From JACCZX01 sp963786295 (GTDB lineage Bacteria; Pseudomonadota; Gammaproteobacteria; Burkholderiales; Burkholderiaceae_F), in assembly GCA_963786295.1 (NCBI GenBank), contig CAWAYV010000013.1, positions 26,136-90,135 of the forward strand: DNA of 64,000 nucleotides. Direction: 5' to 3'. The position numbers and the translations under genes were made by a program. This document shows, in pieces, positions 1 through 9,297 of this stretch; position 1 is the stretch's first letter; each line of letters opens with the position of its first letter. A model generated the notes under the pieces. It saw only the letters and a list, made by a program, of their open reading frames with translations, ran no database searches and was not told the origin of the DNA.

Positions 1-426
1 CGCCATCCAGATGATCGGAAACGAATCCGATTCGACCTTCGCGATCACCGGCTCGTCGACCGTCTCCGGCAACCGCGCACGCACGCGCGCCACCTTGTCG
101 CGCACGTCGGCCGCGGCCGAGTCCGGATCGCGTGTCAGGCGAAAGCGGACGTTGATCTGGCTTTGTTCAGAACGGCTCTGCGACGTCAGCAGCTCGACGC
201 CCTCGATGCCCGCCAGAGAGTCTTCGAGCACCTTGGTGATTTGCGACTCGATCACGTCCGCGGAGGCACCCAGATACGTCGTCTGAACGCTCACCACCGG
301 CTCGTCAATCCGCGGGTACTCGCGCACGTCGAGCCGTGTGTACGAGATCGCGCCGATCACCAGCACCAGCAACGACAGCACGGTCGACAACACCGGCCGG
401 CGTATGCACAACTCGAACAGGCTCAT
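1..426 (-). CDS. RND efflux pump inner-membrane permease, N-terminal fragment
   Basis: This is the N-terminal ~142 residues of an AcrB/MdtB-type resistance-nodulation-division transporter, a proton-driven inner-membrane exporter; the rest lies beyond the left edge. The start MSLFELCIRRPVLSTVLSLL gives the usual cytoplasmic tip and first membrane helix. A periplasmic porter-domain segment follows, with the family-typical stretches YPRIDEPVVSV and TTYLGASADVIESQITKVLE. The ATG at 426-424 has a strong ribosome site (GGAGGT, six bases upstream). It lies 74 bases downstream of the adaptor gene on the same strand, the normal adaptor-permease order. Substrate cannot be told from this fragment. Confidence 0.92.
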   Translation of the reverse strand, partial: MSLFELCIRRPVLSTVLSLLVLVIGAISYTRLDVREYPRIDEPVVSVQTTYLGASADVIESQITKVLEDSLAGIEGVELLTSQSRSEQSQINVRFRLTRDPDSAAADVRDKVARVRARLPETVDEPVIAKVESDSFPIIWMA

Positions 427-500
427 GCGAAGACCTCCGTACGTTGTGCAGCTGCTGCCTTGTTCGGGGGCGCGGCTTTTTGTTCGCCTTTTTCGCGCCT

Positions 501-1655
501 TCACCCTTCGGCGCTCGCGCCCGGTGACGTGCCTGGCTGCAGGATGCGAACCGGCTGTCCGTCGCGTGACAAACGCATGCCCGCAGTCACCACTTGATCA
601 CCCGCTGCCAGCCCTTCGACGATTTCAACGCGCGCGTCACGCCGCACACCGATCCTGACCGGGACGCGCCGTGCTTGCCCGTCGACAACCTTGTAGACAA
701 AGAACTCCGCTCCCTGCGGCACGATCGCCTCTTCGGGGACGAGCAGCGCGTTGGCGCGCTCGCCGACGATCACGCGCACGCGGACAAACATTCCGGGACG
801 CAGCTTGCCGGCGGTGTTCTCCAATTTCGCACGTATTTCCAGCGACCGTCCGTTGGCGTCGACTCGTGGATTGATCGCGTCGATCTGTGCCGGCGAAGCG
901 CTCGCCCGGAAGCGCATCGGCCACCACTTCGATGCCTTGCCCGACTTTTATTTGCGTCAGATTGCGCTCGGGCAATCGAAAGTCGACCTTCAGGATGCGC
1001 ACATCTTCGACGTTGACCAGATCAGCGCCGTCCTTGACGTAATCACCGAGGCTCACGCCGCGGATGCCGACCACGCCGTCAAACGGCGCGACGATGCGCA
1101 TCTTTGACAACCTCGCCTGCGCCAGCTTCAACTTCGCTTCGGCCACCTGCGCATTGGATGCCGCCGTGTCCTGAGCGCTCGAGCTGATGAACTTGCGGCT
1201 CGCAAGATCTTCGCTGCGTTTCAGGTTCGACAACGCCAGGTCGTACTCGGCCTTCATCTGCGCGACTTCGGCCTCGTTCAGCGCGTTGTCGAGCGCAATC
1301 AGCAGTTGCCCTTTGCGCACGACCTGCCCATCTTTGAAGCCGATGGCGGAAATACGGCCGGGCACTTCGGGACGCAGGATCACGCTTTCATTCGATTGCA
1401 GCGAACCGACTGCCTGCAAATCCTCATGCACGGTGGTCGGCTTCAGCTGAATTACTTCGACCGCAATCGGTCCGAGCGGCACCACCCTTTGCGGCGCCAG
1501 CGGTCGCCGCTCTTCGAAGCGTCCGGCGCGCTCGTGCCTTTAACACCTGCGACTGCGTTCGGCCCGGGCGACAACCGATCCACCGCAAAATAGGCGAAAA
1601 CGGCGACGGCCGCTAAGGCAACGACCGCCACGACGGTGACTCGGTTTCTCTTCAT
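501..1655 (-). CDS. RND efflux periplasmic adaptor (membrane fusion protein), two frame breaks
   Basis: Periplasmic adaptor linking an RND permease to an outer-membrane channel. Three reading-frame pieces join into one ordinary MFP. First is an N-terminal signal anchor (MKRNRVTVVAVVALAAVAVF, start 1655). Next are the barrel-sandwich/lipoyl and coiled-coil parts (GRISAIGFKDGQVVRKGQLL; AQARLSKMRIVAPFDGVVG). Last is the C-terminal beta-barrel (NPRVDANGRSLEIRAKLENT; KLRPGMFVRVRV). The first break is near 1510, where one C appears to be missing. The second is near 895, apparently an extra base, and restores the frame. Upstream of the RND permease on the same strand. The open frame after the stop at 501 continues in a Lys/Ala-rich stretch up to a TGA overlapping the permease ATG, so the true C-terminus may be longer. 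Confidence 0.85.
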
Positions 1656-1716
1656 GTCCAGTTAGTTGCGCCCCACGCAACTTGGAGATCGAATTTAACA
1701 CCCGACCCTGACTGCA

Positions 1717-2233
1717 TTACGTCGGCTGGTGAGATGCAGACACCGTTTCAGCCCCGCGGTTCGCCAATTCGTCCGCTCGCTCGTTGCCGACGTTGCCCGA
1801 ATGGCCGCGCACCCACCGCCATTCGATGTCGTGCTTGGCCGCAACGTCGAACAAACGCTGCCACAAATCGGCGTTCTTGACGGCCTTTTTAGCGGCAGTT
1901 TTCCAGCCGCGCTGCATCCAGACGGGCAGCCACTCGGTAATCCCGAGCCGGACATACTGCGAATCGGTATGCACGATCACATGACAGCGGCGTTTCAGCG
2001 AGCCCAGTGCCTCGATCACCGCCATCAATTCCATCCGATTATTCGTCGTGGGATTCTCGCCGCCGAACAGTTCTTTCTCGCGATCACCGTGCAGCAACAG
2101 CGCACCCCAGCCACCCGGACCGGGATTACCCTTGCACGCACCATCCGTATAAATGTGGACAGGGGAGCCGGTGCGCGTTCGGCAGCACCGGCGACTTGTC
2201 GGTTACGAGTTTTACGCTTCGCGCGTGCCTCAT
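1717..2233 (-). CDS. rnhA: ribonuclease HI (one frame break)
   Basis: Cytoplasmic endonuclease that cuts the RNA strand of RNA-DNA hybrids. The sequence shows IYTDGACKGNPGPGGWGALL (first catalytic Asp, Gly-rich strand), NNRMELMAVIEAL (catalytic Glu), HTDSQYV (Asp) and WVRGHSGNVGNERAD (His loop and last Asp), the full RNase HI set. The start is the ATG at 2233, overlapping the stop of the upstream methyltransferase (ATGA). From it the first ~21 codons are in one frame. One extra base in the run of four G at 2162-2165 (plus strand) shifts to the frame that carries the catalytic core. With three G the protein is continuous. Gene order methyltransferase-rnhA matches E. coli yafS-rnhA. Confidence 0.93.
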
Positions 2234-3150
2234 CTACTACTGGCTGCGGAACGCGCGCCATCATTCGCGGCATCGGGCGCATCGATCACTGCGGAATTCG
2301 AGTCGCTGGTCAAAAACGTTCGCGTCGTCGCCGCGGGCGAAAGGCGCCGCGTCGGCTCCTCCTTGCCCTTCCACACGGCGCCGATCAGGCGCATTCCGCG
2401 GACTCGCTTGACGGCCGTCAACATGTAGATCGCGCCGAGAAACGGCCACCACCGATCGCCCGCCTTTTCCATGAACTGCCAACGTGCGAGCCAGCGCTCC
2501 TGCCGAACCGACGGCGCATAACATCCGAAGCGGCCACGTTCGACGTCGAACGACAGTAGCTTTAGCCAATCCTTGATGCGCGGCAGTGTCAGAAATCGCC
2601 CTTCCCGCGGCAGATACGGTGAAGCACCCAGCCGCGTCAGGTACTGCCGGACACCCCACAAGCTCACCGGGTTAAACCCGGTAATCACGACATGACCTTC
2701 GGGCACGAGCACTCGCTCAACCTCGCGCAGCACCTGGTGAGGATCTTCTGTGAACTCGAGAATGTGCGGCATCACCACCAGATCGATCGAATGCGTCGCG
2801 AAGGGGAGCTCTTCGTAGCGATGGATGACTGCGACCTTCGGGCAGTCCGCAGCGGGAGGGATCGTGTTCGCCCCCGGTCGCTGCGCGCCCGCCCCCCGCG
2901 GGGGCGCGCGATGAGCTTGGGCGGCCCGGCACTCATCGCTAGCCGGCATTCGGTTGGCGGCGCAAAAGCGCAGCGGCATGCGGTTCTCGCGCAGCGCGTC
3001 AATATCCGGCAGCCCGAGTTGCAAGGCGTGATAACCGAAGATGTCCACGACTGCCGCGTCGAGCTGCAACTGTTCCCAGTCGAGCACGTATTGCCCGGCG
3101 GGCGAGCGCAGAAACTCGGATAACCTCACGATCGATGCGTCTTCGCTCAT
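2230..3150 (-). CDS. class I SAM-dependent methyltransferase, YafS-like
   Basis: Methyltransferase of the YafS type, always found next to rnhA and gloB; substrate unknown. Recognisable are the PF08241-like motifs LPFATHSIDLVVMPHILEF (acidic post-motif region), VLREVERVLVPEGHVVITGF and NPVSLWG, which are the conserved signature of this family. A segment around residues 68-105 is rich in Arg, Pro and Ala and does not look like the family, so a pair of compensating indels there (about 2840-2940) is possible. The C-terminal ~40 residues are low-complexity. Divergent from gloB with only ~20 bases between the two starts, so the two genes probably share a promoter region. Confidence 0.85.
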   Translation of the reverse strand: MSEDASIVRLSEFLRSPAGQYVLDWEQLQLDAAVVDIFGYHALQLGLPDIDALRENRMPLRFCAANRMPASDECRAAQAHRAPPRGAGAQRPGANTIPPAADCPKVAVIHRYEELPFATHSIDLVVMPHILEFTEDPHQVLREVERVLVPEGHVVITGFNPVSLWGVRQYLTRLGASPYLPREGRFLTLPRIKDWLKLLSFDVERGRFGCYAPSVRQERWLARWQFMEKAGDRWWPFLGAIYMLTAVKRVRGMRLIGAVWKGKEEPTRRLSPAATTRTFLTSDSNSAVIDAPDAANDGARSAASSR

Positions 3151-3170
3151 CTACATAACGCGCTGATTCG

Positions 3171-3950
3171 ATGTCCGATCTGATCATTACGCCGCTACCG
3201 GCGTTCAAAGACAACTACATTTGGCTGCTGACGCGCGGCGATGAAGCGGCGATCGTCGATCCCGGCGACGCCGAGCCGGTCATCCGCGCATTAGAACAGC
3301 AACAACTCCGGCTGGCCGCGATTCTAGCGACGCATCATCACGCCGACCATGTCGGCGGTCTGGTGGCATTGAAACAGCGCTACCCGGCAACTGCCTACGG
3401 GCCAGCGCACGAAAACGTGGCGCAGCTCGATCATCGGCTTGCCGCGGGCGACAAGATCGACGTGCTCGGCACGCGTTTCGAAGTCATCGACATTCCGGGC
3501 CACACCGCGGGCCACATTGCGTTTTACGCAGCGGGGCTGAAACCGCCCGCTGTGTTCTGCGGCGACACGCTGTTCGCCTGCGGCTGCGGCCGATTGTTCG
3601 AAGGCACGCCCGAACAAATGCTGGCGTCGCTCGACAAGCTCGCCGAGTTGCCAGCAGCGACGCGCGTCTACTGCGGGCACGAATACACGGTCGCCAACAT
3701 CCGGTTCGCTCTGGAAGTCGAACCCAACAACCGCGAGTTGCAAACGCGCGCGGCAATGGCCACCGCACTGCGCAAACGCGGCGAACCGACCTTGCCATCG
3801 ACGATCGGCCTCGAGCTGGCCACTAATCCGTTCATGCGCTGCGATGCGCCTTCGGTGCGCGCGGCGGCGTCCGGCATCAGTCAAGGCGCAGGGTTCGCAC
3901 GCGTGTCGACATTTGCAGCGATCCGTCGCTGGAAAGACGGTTTCAGCTAG
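3171..3950 (+). CDS. gloB: hydroxyacylglutathione hydrolase (glyoxalase II)
   Basis: Hydrolyses S-lactoylglutathione to D-lactate and glutathione, the second step of methylglyoxal detoxification. A metallo-beta-lactamase fold with THHHADHVGG (residues ~55-64, binuclear metal site), GHTAGHIAFYA, FCGDTLFACGCGRLFEGTPEQM (metal Asp and substrate loop) and CGHEYTVANIRFA (His ligand) is visible. About 259 residues, normal for the family, and the C-terminal substrate-binding helix region is intact. Lies back to back with the methyltransferase and directly upstream of mltD, the same neighbourhood as in E. coli and Burkholderiales. Confidence 0.97.
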   Translation: MSDLIITPLPAFKDNYIWLLTRGDEAAIVDPGDAEPVIRALEQQQLRLAAILATHHHADHVGGLVALKQRYPATAYGPAHENVAQLDHRLAAGDKIDVLGTRFEVIDIPGHTAGHIAFYAAGLKPPAVFCGDTLFACGCGRLFEGTPEQMLASLDKLAELPAATRVYCGHEYTVANIRFALEVEPNNRELQTRAAMATALRKRGEPTLPSTIGLELATNPFMRCDAPSVRAAASGISQGAGFARVSTFAAIRRWKDGFS

Positions 3951-4042
3951 TCCCATCGATCCGGGAGAAACCGGAGGAAGCGCGACTTGACGCCGTTTCT
4001 ACGTCCTACCTAAACTGCCTCGAGCCCTGTAGATTTTTCAAC

Positions 4043-5651
4043 ATGCGTCTTTCGAAAAGATCAGCGACCTTCTGGTTTGCGTTCGGCATCTGTTGCACGT
4101 GGCTTACGGGCTGCGCAACCAGTGGCAGCGAGTCACAAACGCCCAGCCCGACCACGATCCCTCCCCCTCCCGCAGTCACACCTCCACCACCCCCCGCAGT
4201 TACTTCTTCTTCACCCGGCCCGCTCTGGCGCTGCAGTTGATTCTTCCCCAGCGCCGCAGCCGTCGGTTACCCCGGAACCCGTAGTCCCGGTGATCGTGGT
4301 GCCCGACCATGCGCCGCTGCCGACGGTGCAGCCCTTACCGCCGCCGACGCGCGATCTGTGGCAGCGCATCCGGCTCGGCTTCAAAATGCCGGATCTCGAC
4401 ACCAAGCTCGCCGAAGATCGCACCCGCTGGTATGCCAGCCAGCCCGATTACCTCGCGCGCATGACGCAGCGCTCGAGCCGCTATCTGTTTTACATCGTCG
4501 AAGAGATCGAGCGACGCGGAATGCCGACCGAACTTGCGTTGCTTCCCTTCGTTGAAAGCGCGTTCGTGCCGGAAGCGTTTTCCAGCGCGAAGGCCGCCGG
4601 CCTATGGCAGTTCATCCCATCGACCGGTCGCAACTACGACCTCGAACAGAACATGTGGAAGGACGAGCGGCGCGATGTGGTGGAATCCACCCGCGCGGCT
4701 CTCGACTATCTGCAGAAGCTGTACGACATGTTCGGCGACTGGCAACTGGCACTCGCGTCGTACAACTGGGGCGAAGGCGCGGTATCGCGAGCGATCGAGA
4801 AGAACCGCCGTGCCGGCAAACCGACGCGCTATACCGATCTGAAAATGCCGAACGAGACGAAATACTACGTACCGAAACTGCAAGCGATAAAGAACATCGT
4901 TGCCAACCCGGAAAAGTACGGCGTCGTACTGCCGCCGATCGACAACGCGCCGTATTTCATCGCGGTGCATAAAACGCGCGATATCGATGTGGAGACGGCG
5001 GCGAAGCTGGCCGAGATGAAGGTCGATGATTTCCGCGCGTTGAATCCGGCGTTCAATCGGCCGGTGATTCTCGGCGCTGGCGGCGGTGCGCAGCTGTTAT
5101 TGCCAGCGACCAAGGTCGAACGGTTTCAGGCCAACCTGGCCGCGTGGGAATCAACCGGGCAGCCGCTCGCCAGCTGGACTACCTACCAGACGACAGCGTC
5201 AGATACGCTGGCGCTGGTCGCCAAGCGAGCTGGCATCAGCGAAGAGCAACTGCGCGAAGCCAATCAGATACCGCCGCGTTACCGGCTCGCCAGCGGCTCG
5301 ACGATCTTGATCCCGCGCGACGAAACGATGGAGTCCGACATCCCCGCCGCGCACCTCGATGGCCGATTCTCGCTGGTACCCGAGCACGCCAACCTGCGCA
5401 AAGTCACGTATCGAGTACGCAGCGGTGATACCGTCACGAGTGTCGCGCAGCGCTGGAAAGTACTGCCGAAGGATGTGATTGTCTGGAACCGTCTGACGTC
5501 GTCCAACCTGTTCGCCGGTCAGCGTCTCGAGTTGACAGTGCCGTCCACTCAAGCGCGCAGCCGCGTCGTGAAGAAGGCTGCGCAGACGGCGGGTAAACCT
5601 GCTACGACAGGCAGCACGGTCCGCGCGCCCGCGCGCAAGCGAACTTACTAA
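4043..5651 (+). CDS. mltD: membrane-bound lytic murein transglycosylase D (one frame break)
   Basis: Outer-membrane lipoprotein that cleaves peptidoglycan glycan strands. The first frame from 4043 gives a lipoprotein signal with lipobox LTGC (residues ~22-25) and a Pro-rich linker. Near 4220-4240 one extra base shifts to the frame carrying the enzyme. That part has the SLT Glu in LPFVESAF, GLWQFIPSTGR, SYNWGEGAVSRAI and YVPKLQAIKNI. It ends with two LysM-type modules: one diverged, around TTASDTLALVAKRAGISEEQ, and one clear, at VTYRVRSGDTVTSVAQRW. The stop overlaps the fabI start (TAATG), suggesting translational coupling. Confidence 0.93.
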
Positions 5652-6442
5652 TGGGCTTTCTTGCCGGTAAGCGCCTGCTGATCACCGGTGTCCTCTCGAA
5701 TCGGTCGATCGCTTACGGCATCGCGCAGGCGTGCAAGCGTGAAGGCGCCGAGCTTGCATTCACCTACGTCGGCGAGCGCTTTCGCGAGCGCATCGCCGAA
5801 GTCGCAAAGCAGTTCGGCTCTGACCTGATCTACGACATGGACGTCAGCGACGATGCGCAGATTGCGGCAACCTTCGATGCATTGAAGCAGCGCTGGGACG
5901 GACTCGACGGCCTGGTGCACTCGATCGGCTTCGCACCGCGTGAAGCGATTGCGGGCGATTTCGTCGAAGGGCTGTCGCGCGAAAGCTTTCGTATCGCGCA
6001 CGACATTTCTTCGTACAGCTTTCCGGCGCTTGCGAAGGCAGCATTGCCGCTGATGGAAGGTCGCAAAGCGGCCTTGCTGACGCTGACCTACCTTGGTTCG
6101 ACGCGCGCGGTGCCGAACTACAACACGATGGGGCTGGCGAAGGCGAGTCTCGAAGCCAGCGTGCGCTATCTGGCGGCGAGCCTCGGACCGCGCGGAATTC
6201 GCGTCAACGGGATTTCCGCGGGGCCGATCAGGACACTTGCCGCTGCTGGCATCAAGGGCTTCTCGAAAATTCTGTCGGCGGTTGAAAGCACAGCGCCGCT
6301 GCGGCGCAATGTGACCATCGAAGATGTCGGCAACGTGGCGGCGTTCTTGCTATCAGATCTGGCAGCCGGCATTACGGCCGAGATCACGCACGTCGATGGC
6401 GGATTCAATGCCATGATGGGATCGCCGCTCGAACTGGAATAG
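5651..6442 (+). CDS. fabI: enoyl-[acyl-carrier-protein] reductase (NADH)
   Basis: Last reduction step of each round of type II fatty-acid elongation. It has the FabI-type nucleotide loop GVLSNRSIAYGIAQ at residues ~13-26, HSIGFAPREA, and the active-site pair in VPNYNTMGLAKASLEA, where Tyr and Lys are seven residues apart as required. GPIRTLAAAGIKGF is the substrate loop. 263 residues, standard. The start overlaps the mltD stop by one base. Followed after 14 bases by a small conserved cytosolic protein with a strong ribosome site, so the three probably form one transcript. Confidence 0.97.
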   Translation: MGFLAGKRLLITGVLSNRSIAYGIAQACKREGAELAFTYVGERFRERIAEVAKQFGSDLIYDMDVSDDAQIAATFDALKQRWDGLDGLVHSIGFAPREAIAGDFVEGLSRESFRIAHDISSYSFPALAKAALPLMEGRKAALLTLTYLGSTRAVPNYNTMGLAKASLEASVRYLAASLGPRGIRVNGISAGPIRTLAAAGIKGFSKILSAVESTAPLRRNVTIEDVGNVAAFLLSDLAAGITAEITHVDGGFNAMMGSPLELE

Positions 6443-6456
6443 ATCGGAGGAAAAAA

Positions 6457-6861
6457 ATGGCAACCGCCGCCGACCTTGACATCAAGATGGACGCCGCCTC
6501 GCTGTATCGCGAGGAGATCTACACCGATCGCCGGATCGGAACAATCCGCGCGATGGTTCCGGTGACTGCGAGCGGCGATGCCGATAAGGCACGCGAAACG
6601 CTGTACATCGGCGAGGCGCAGATCATGACGCAGATGGGGCCGCTACCGGTCACGTTCGAGATTGAGGCGGCGTCGTTGGACGCCGCGGTCACCGGTTACG
6701 CCAAGGCCGCCAAGGCCGCGGTCGAACGCACGGTCAACGAATTGCAGGAGTTGCGCCGGCAGAGCGCCTCGTCGTTGGTATTACCGGGTCAGGGCGGCAG
6801 CAGCTTTGGTCCGGGAGGATTGGGCGGATTGGGGGGTGGCGGCAAGATTCAAATGCCCTGA
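6457..6861 (+). CDS. conserved hypothetical cytosolic protein, Gly-rich C-terminus
   Basis: 134 residues, function unknown. No signal peptide or membrane segment. It starts MATAADLDIKMDAASLYREE and ends in a Gly-rich tail (GGLGGLGGGG) that is probably disordered. The middle (DKARETLYIGEAQIMTQMGP; FEIEAASLDAAVTGYAKAA) looks like a compact alpha/beta domain. The start has an excellent ribosome site (GGAGG, nine bases upstream). It sits directly behind fabI and its stop overlaps the next start (TGATG). I do not recognise a named family. Confidence 0.8.
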   Translation: MATAADLDIKMDAASLYREEIYTDRRIGTIRAMVPVTASGDADKARETLYIGEAQIMTQMGPLPVTFEIEAASLDAAVTGYAKAAKAAVERTVNELQELRRQSASSLVLPGQGGSSFGPGGLGGLGGGGKIQMP

Positions 6862-7241
6862 TGCAGATGAGCCGGGCGTTAAGCGCATTGTTGGCTGCCA
6901 TGGTCAGCATCGCTGTTTTTGCTGCACCCTCCGAACAGACGAAAACAGAGATCGATCATCTGTTCAACTATCTGAAGACGTCCGGCTGCAAGTTCAACCG
7001 CAATGGAAAGTGGGACGGCGCAGAGGCGGCGAGCAAACACCTGCAGACGAAGTACGACTATCTTGTAAAGGAAGGCCTGATCACCTCCACAGAGTCGTTC
7101 GTAGAGCTCGGCGCGACCGGAAGCAGCATCAGCGGTAAGCCCTATTTGGTTCAGTGCGCGGGCTCTGCACCTGTCGAAAGCGCCACCTGGTTCAGGGCAG
7201 AGCTATCCCGGCTTCGCGCTGCAAATCCGAACCGACGTTAA
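6861..7241 (+). CDS. DUF5329 family exported protein
   Basis: 126 residues with a cleavable signal peptide (MSRALSALLAAMVSIAVFA, cut probably after AAPS). The mature part contains TEIDHLFNYLKTSGCKFNRN, DGAEAASKHLQTKYDYLVK and SGKPYLVQC, which I recognise as the DUF5329 pattern: two conserved Cys that could form a disulfide, and a helical core. Function unknown; predicted periplasmic. The start overlaps the previous gene's stop; the stop overlaps by four bases with the convergent gene on the other strand. Confidence 0.8.
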   Translation: MQMSRALSALLAAMVSIAVFAAPSEQTKTEIDHLFNYLKTSGCKFNRNGKWDGAEAASKHLQTKYDYLVKEGLITSTESFVELGATGSSISGKPYLVQCAGSAPVESATWFRAELSRLRAANPNRR

Positions 7242-7648
7242 CTCGCGAACCGCATGTGGATGTACAGGTAGAACGGCGCGCGCGGCGGCGGCGCGAAGCG
7301 ATCGAAGAGAAGCCGTCCGCGAACGCACGAATACACCGGCGGACTGCGGTCGCTCCATAGCTTGAGCACTTTACCTTCGCCATCCAGCGCGGCGACGAAC
7401 GAAAACGGCGTTTGATCGGGTTGCGGCTGCGCGGCCTGACAATCGCGCAGGTGCGCTCGATACCGTGCGCTGAATTGCGGCAACAGCACGCTGCGGTGGT
7501 ACTCGAGCGTCAGTGGATCTTTCTCGTCGCGGCGGCCGAGCTCCTGTGCTTCGACAAAGGAATCCGCGAGCGACGTCTGCGCAGCTACGGGCGGCGACGG
7601 AATTGCGAGCACAGCGAGCATCGCGATCGTGTAATGGGATGATTTCAT
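7238..7648 (-). CDS. hypothetical exported protein
   Basis: 136 residues starting at the ATG at 7648 with a signal peptide (MKSSHYTIAMLAVLAIPSPP, ending in VAAQ). The mature part has QELGRRDEKDPLTLEYHRSV, ARYRAHLRDCQAA and SPPVYSCVRGRLL, with two Cys that may pair. No family recognised. It is transcribed divergently from selD with 21 bases between starts. The longer open frame upstream of 7648 is antisense to selD and is not used. Confidence 0.6.
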   Translation of the reverse strand: MKSSHYTIAMLAVLAIPSPPVAAQTSLADSFVEAQELGRRDEKDPLTLEYHRSVLLPQFSARYRAHLRDCQAAQPQPDQTPFSFVAALDGEGKVLKLWSDRSPPVYSCVRGRLLFDRFAPPPRAPFYLYIHMRFAS

Positions 7649-7669
7649 CTGTCGATCATAATTCGCCCA

Positions 7670-8720
7670 ATGAACGCGCCCAATGACTTGAAGATCAGGT
7701 TGACGTCTTTCGCACACGGCGGCGGATGCGGCTGCAAGATCGCGCCAGGCGTGCTGAGCGAGATTCTGCACGGCGCGCGCGGGATCGTGCCACCGCAACT
7801 GCTGGTGGGAATCGAGACCGCGGATGACGCCGCCGTTTATCGACTGAACGACGAGCAGGCGATCGTTGCCACCACCGATTTTTTCACGCCGGTCGTCGAC
7901 GATCCGTATGACTTCGGCCGCATCGCCGCCACCAACGCGATCTCTGATGTCTATGCGATGGGCGGGACGCCGATCATGGCGCTGGCGCTGCTCGGTATGC
8001 CGATCGACAAGATTCCACTCGAAGTGATTCGGCGCATTGCCGAAGGTGGCCAATCAGTGTGCAACGCGGTCGGCATTCCGATCGCCGGAGGCCACACGAT
8101 CGATTCGGCCGAGCCTATCTATGGACTGGTAGCGCTCGGATTGGTCCATCCGTGCGAAGGTGAAGAAAAACAGCAGCGCGCGCGCCGGCGATGTACTGAT
8201 ACTCGGCAAACCGCTCGGCGTCGGCGTCTATTCCGCGGCGCTGAAAAAGGGCGCGCTCGACGCCGCGGGATACGCGCACATGCTCGCAAGTACGACCAAG
8301 TTGAACACTCCCGGCCGCAAGTTTGCAGAGATGCCTGATGTGCACGCGATGACCGACGTCACCGGTTTTGGCCTGCTCGGGCACCTGAACGAAATCGCAC
8401 TCGGCAGTCGACTCGCCGCGACGGTTGATTTGAACTCTGTGCCGTGGCTGCCCGGTGTCGAACAGCTTGCAGCAAGCGGCTACGTCACCGGCGCCTCGAA
8501 CCGTAACTGGGCTGGCTATGGCCAGCATGTAACGCTGCATGGCGTGTCCGACGTGCAAAAGGCGCTGCTGACCGACCCTCAGACCAGCGGCGGCCTGTTA
8601 GTCGCGTGCGCACCGCGGGCGGTCGATGATGTGCTCGCCGTATTTCGAGCCGAGGGCTTCGATCGCGCTGCCGTGATCGGCAGGCTCGTGGCAGGGCACG
8701 GCATCACGGTAGAAGGCTGA
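7670..8720 (+). CDS. selD: selenide, water dikinase (selenophosphate synthetase; one frame break)
   Basis: Makes selenophosphate from selenide and ATP, the selenium donor for selenocysteine and selenouridine synthesis. The N-terminal piece shows HGGGCGCKIAPG with the catalytic Cys and Lys (a Cys rather than Sec enzyme), ETADDAAVYRLND and TTDFFTPVVDDPYDFGRIAA. The C-terminal piece shows RAGDVLILGKPLGVGVYSAA, MTDVTGFGLLGHLNEIA and LLTDPQTSGGLL. The frame changes near 8155, where one extra base in the GAAGG/GTGAAG region fits. No selA, selB or selU gene is in the window, so the downstream use is unknown. A TlpA-like gene follows after three bases. Confidence 0.95.
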
Positions 8721-8723
8721 CCG

Positions 8724-9245
8724 GTGTTAACTCGGCGGAAGCTGTTGGTAGCGGCAACGCTCGCCGCGCTGGCTTCCCGGCTTGATGCTGCCGAGCTCAC
8801 GCGCTGGAAAGGCAAGCCGGCTGCGCCTCCGGTCGACCTGTTAACGCCCGAAGGCACACCGTTTTCGCTCAAACAACTGCGCGGCAAAGTCGTGCTCGTG
8901 AACTTCTGGGCGACCTGGTGTGAGCCGTGCATCACCGAGATGCCATCGCTGCAGCGCTTGCGCGACGAGCTGGCGGCCAGCGGCTTTGACGTGCTTGCAG
9001 TCAATTATCAGGAAGGGCCGGCGCGCATCAACGGCTTCATGCAGAAGATGAAACTCGATCTGCCGGTGGTGCGCGACACGGACGGCAGCGTCGCGCGAAA
9101 CTGGGGTGCGCGTATTTTCCCGGCAAGCTTCTTGCTCGACCGGAACGGAAACATCCGTTACGCGATAAGCGGCGCCGCCGATTGGACAAGCCCAAAGATG
9201 GTAAGCACAATCCGCTCGTTGCTCGCACCGCAGCCATCGCGCTAG
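8724..9245 (+). CDS. TlpA-family periplasmic thiol-disulfide oxidoreductase
   Basis: Thioredoxin-fold protein of the TlpA/ResA type. The start GTG at 8724 gives a short Tat-like or Sec signal (TRRKLLVAATLAALAS, cut near DAA). The redox motif WCEPC follows (VNFWATWCEPCITEMPSLQ, residues ~63-81), then the cis-Pro loop in RIFPASFLLDRNG. 173 residues, normal. Expected to act in the periplasm as a reductant, for example in cytochrome c maturation or metal-centre assembly; the partner is not shown by the context. Lies three bases behind selD. Confidence 0.9.
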   Translation: MLTRRKLLVAATLAALASRLDAAELTRWKGKPAAPPVDLLTPEGTPFSLKQLRGKVVLVNFWATWCEPCITEMPSLQRLRDELAASGFDVLAVNYQEGPARINGFMQKMKLDLPVVRDTDGSVARNWGARIFPASFLLDRNGNIRYAISGAADWTSPKMVSTIRSLLAPQPSR

Positions 9246-9297
9246 CTGAGTCACAACACATCGTTGGCGCGTGCCGCCACCTTCTTTCGGAGACAAC

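Noticed and set aside
7670..7760. Selenocysteine in SelD
   Set aside because: The catalytic position in GCGCK is a Cys codon; no in-frame TGA was seen in this part.
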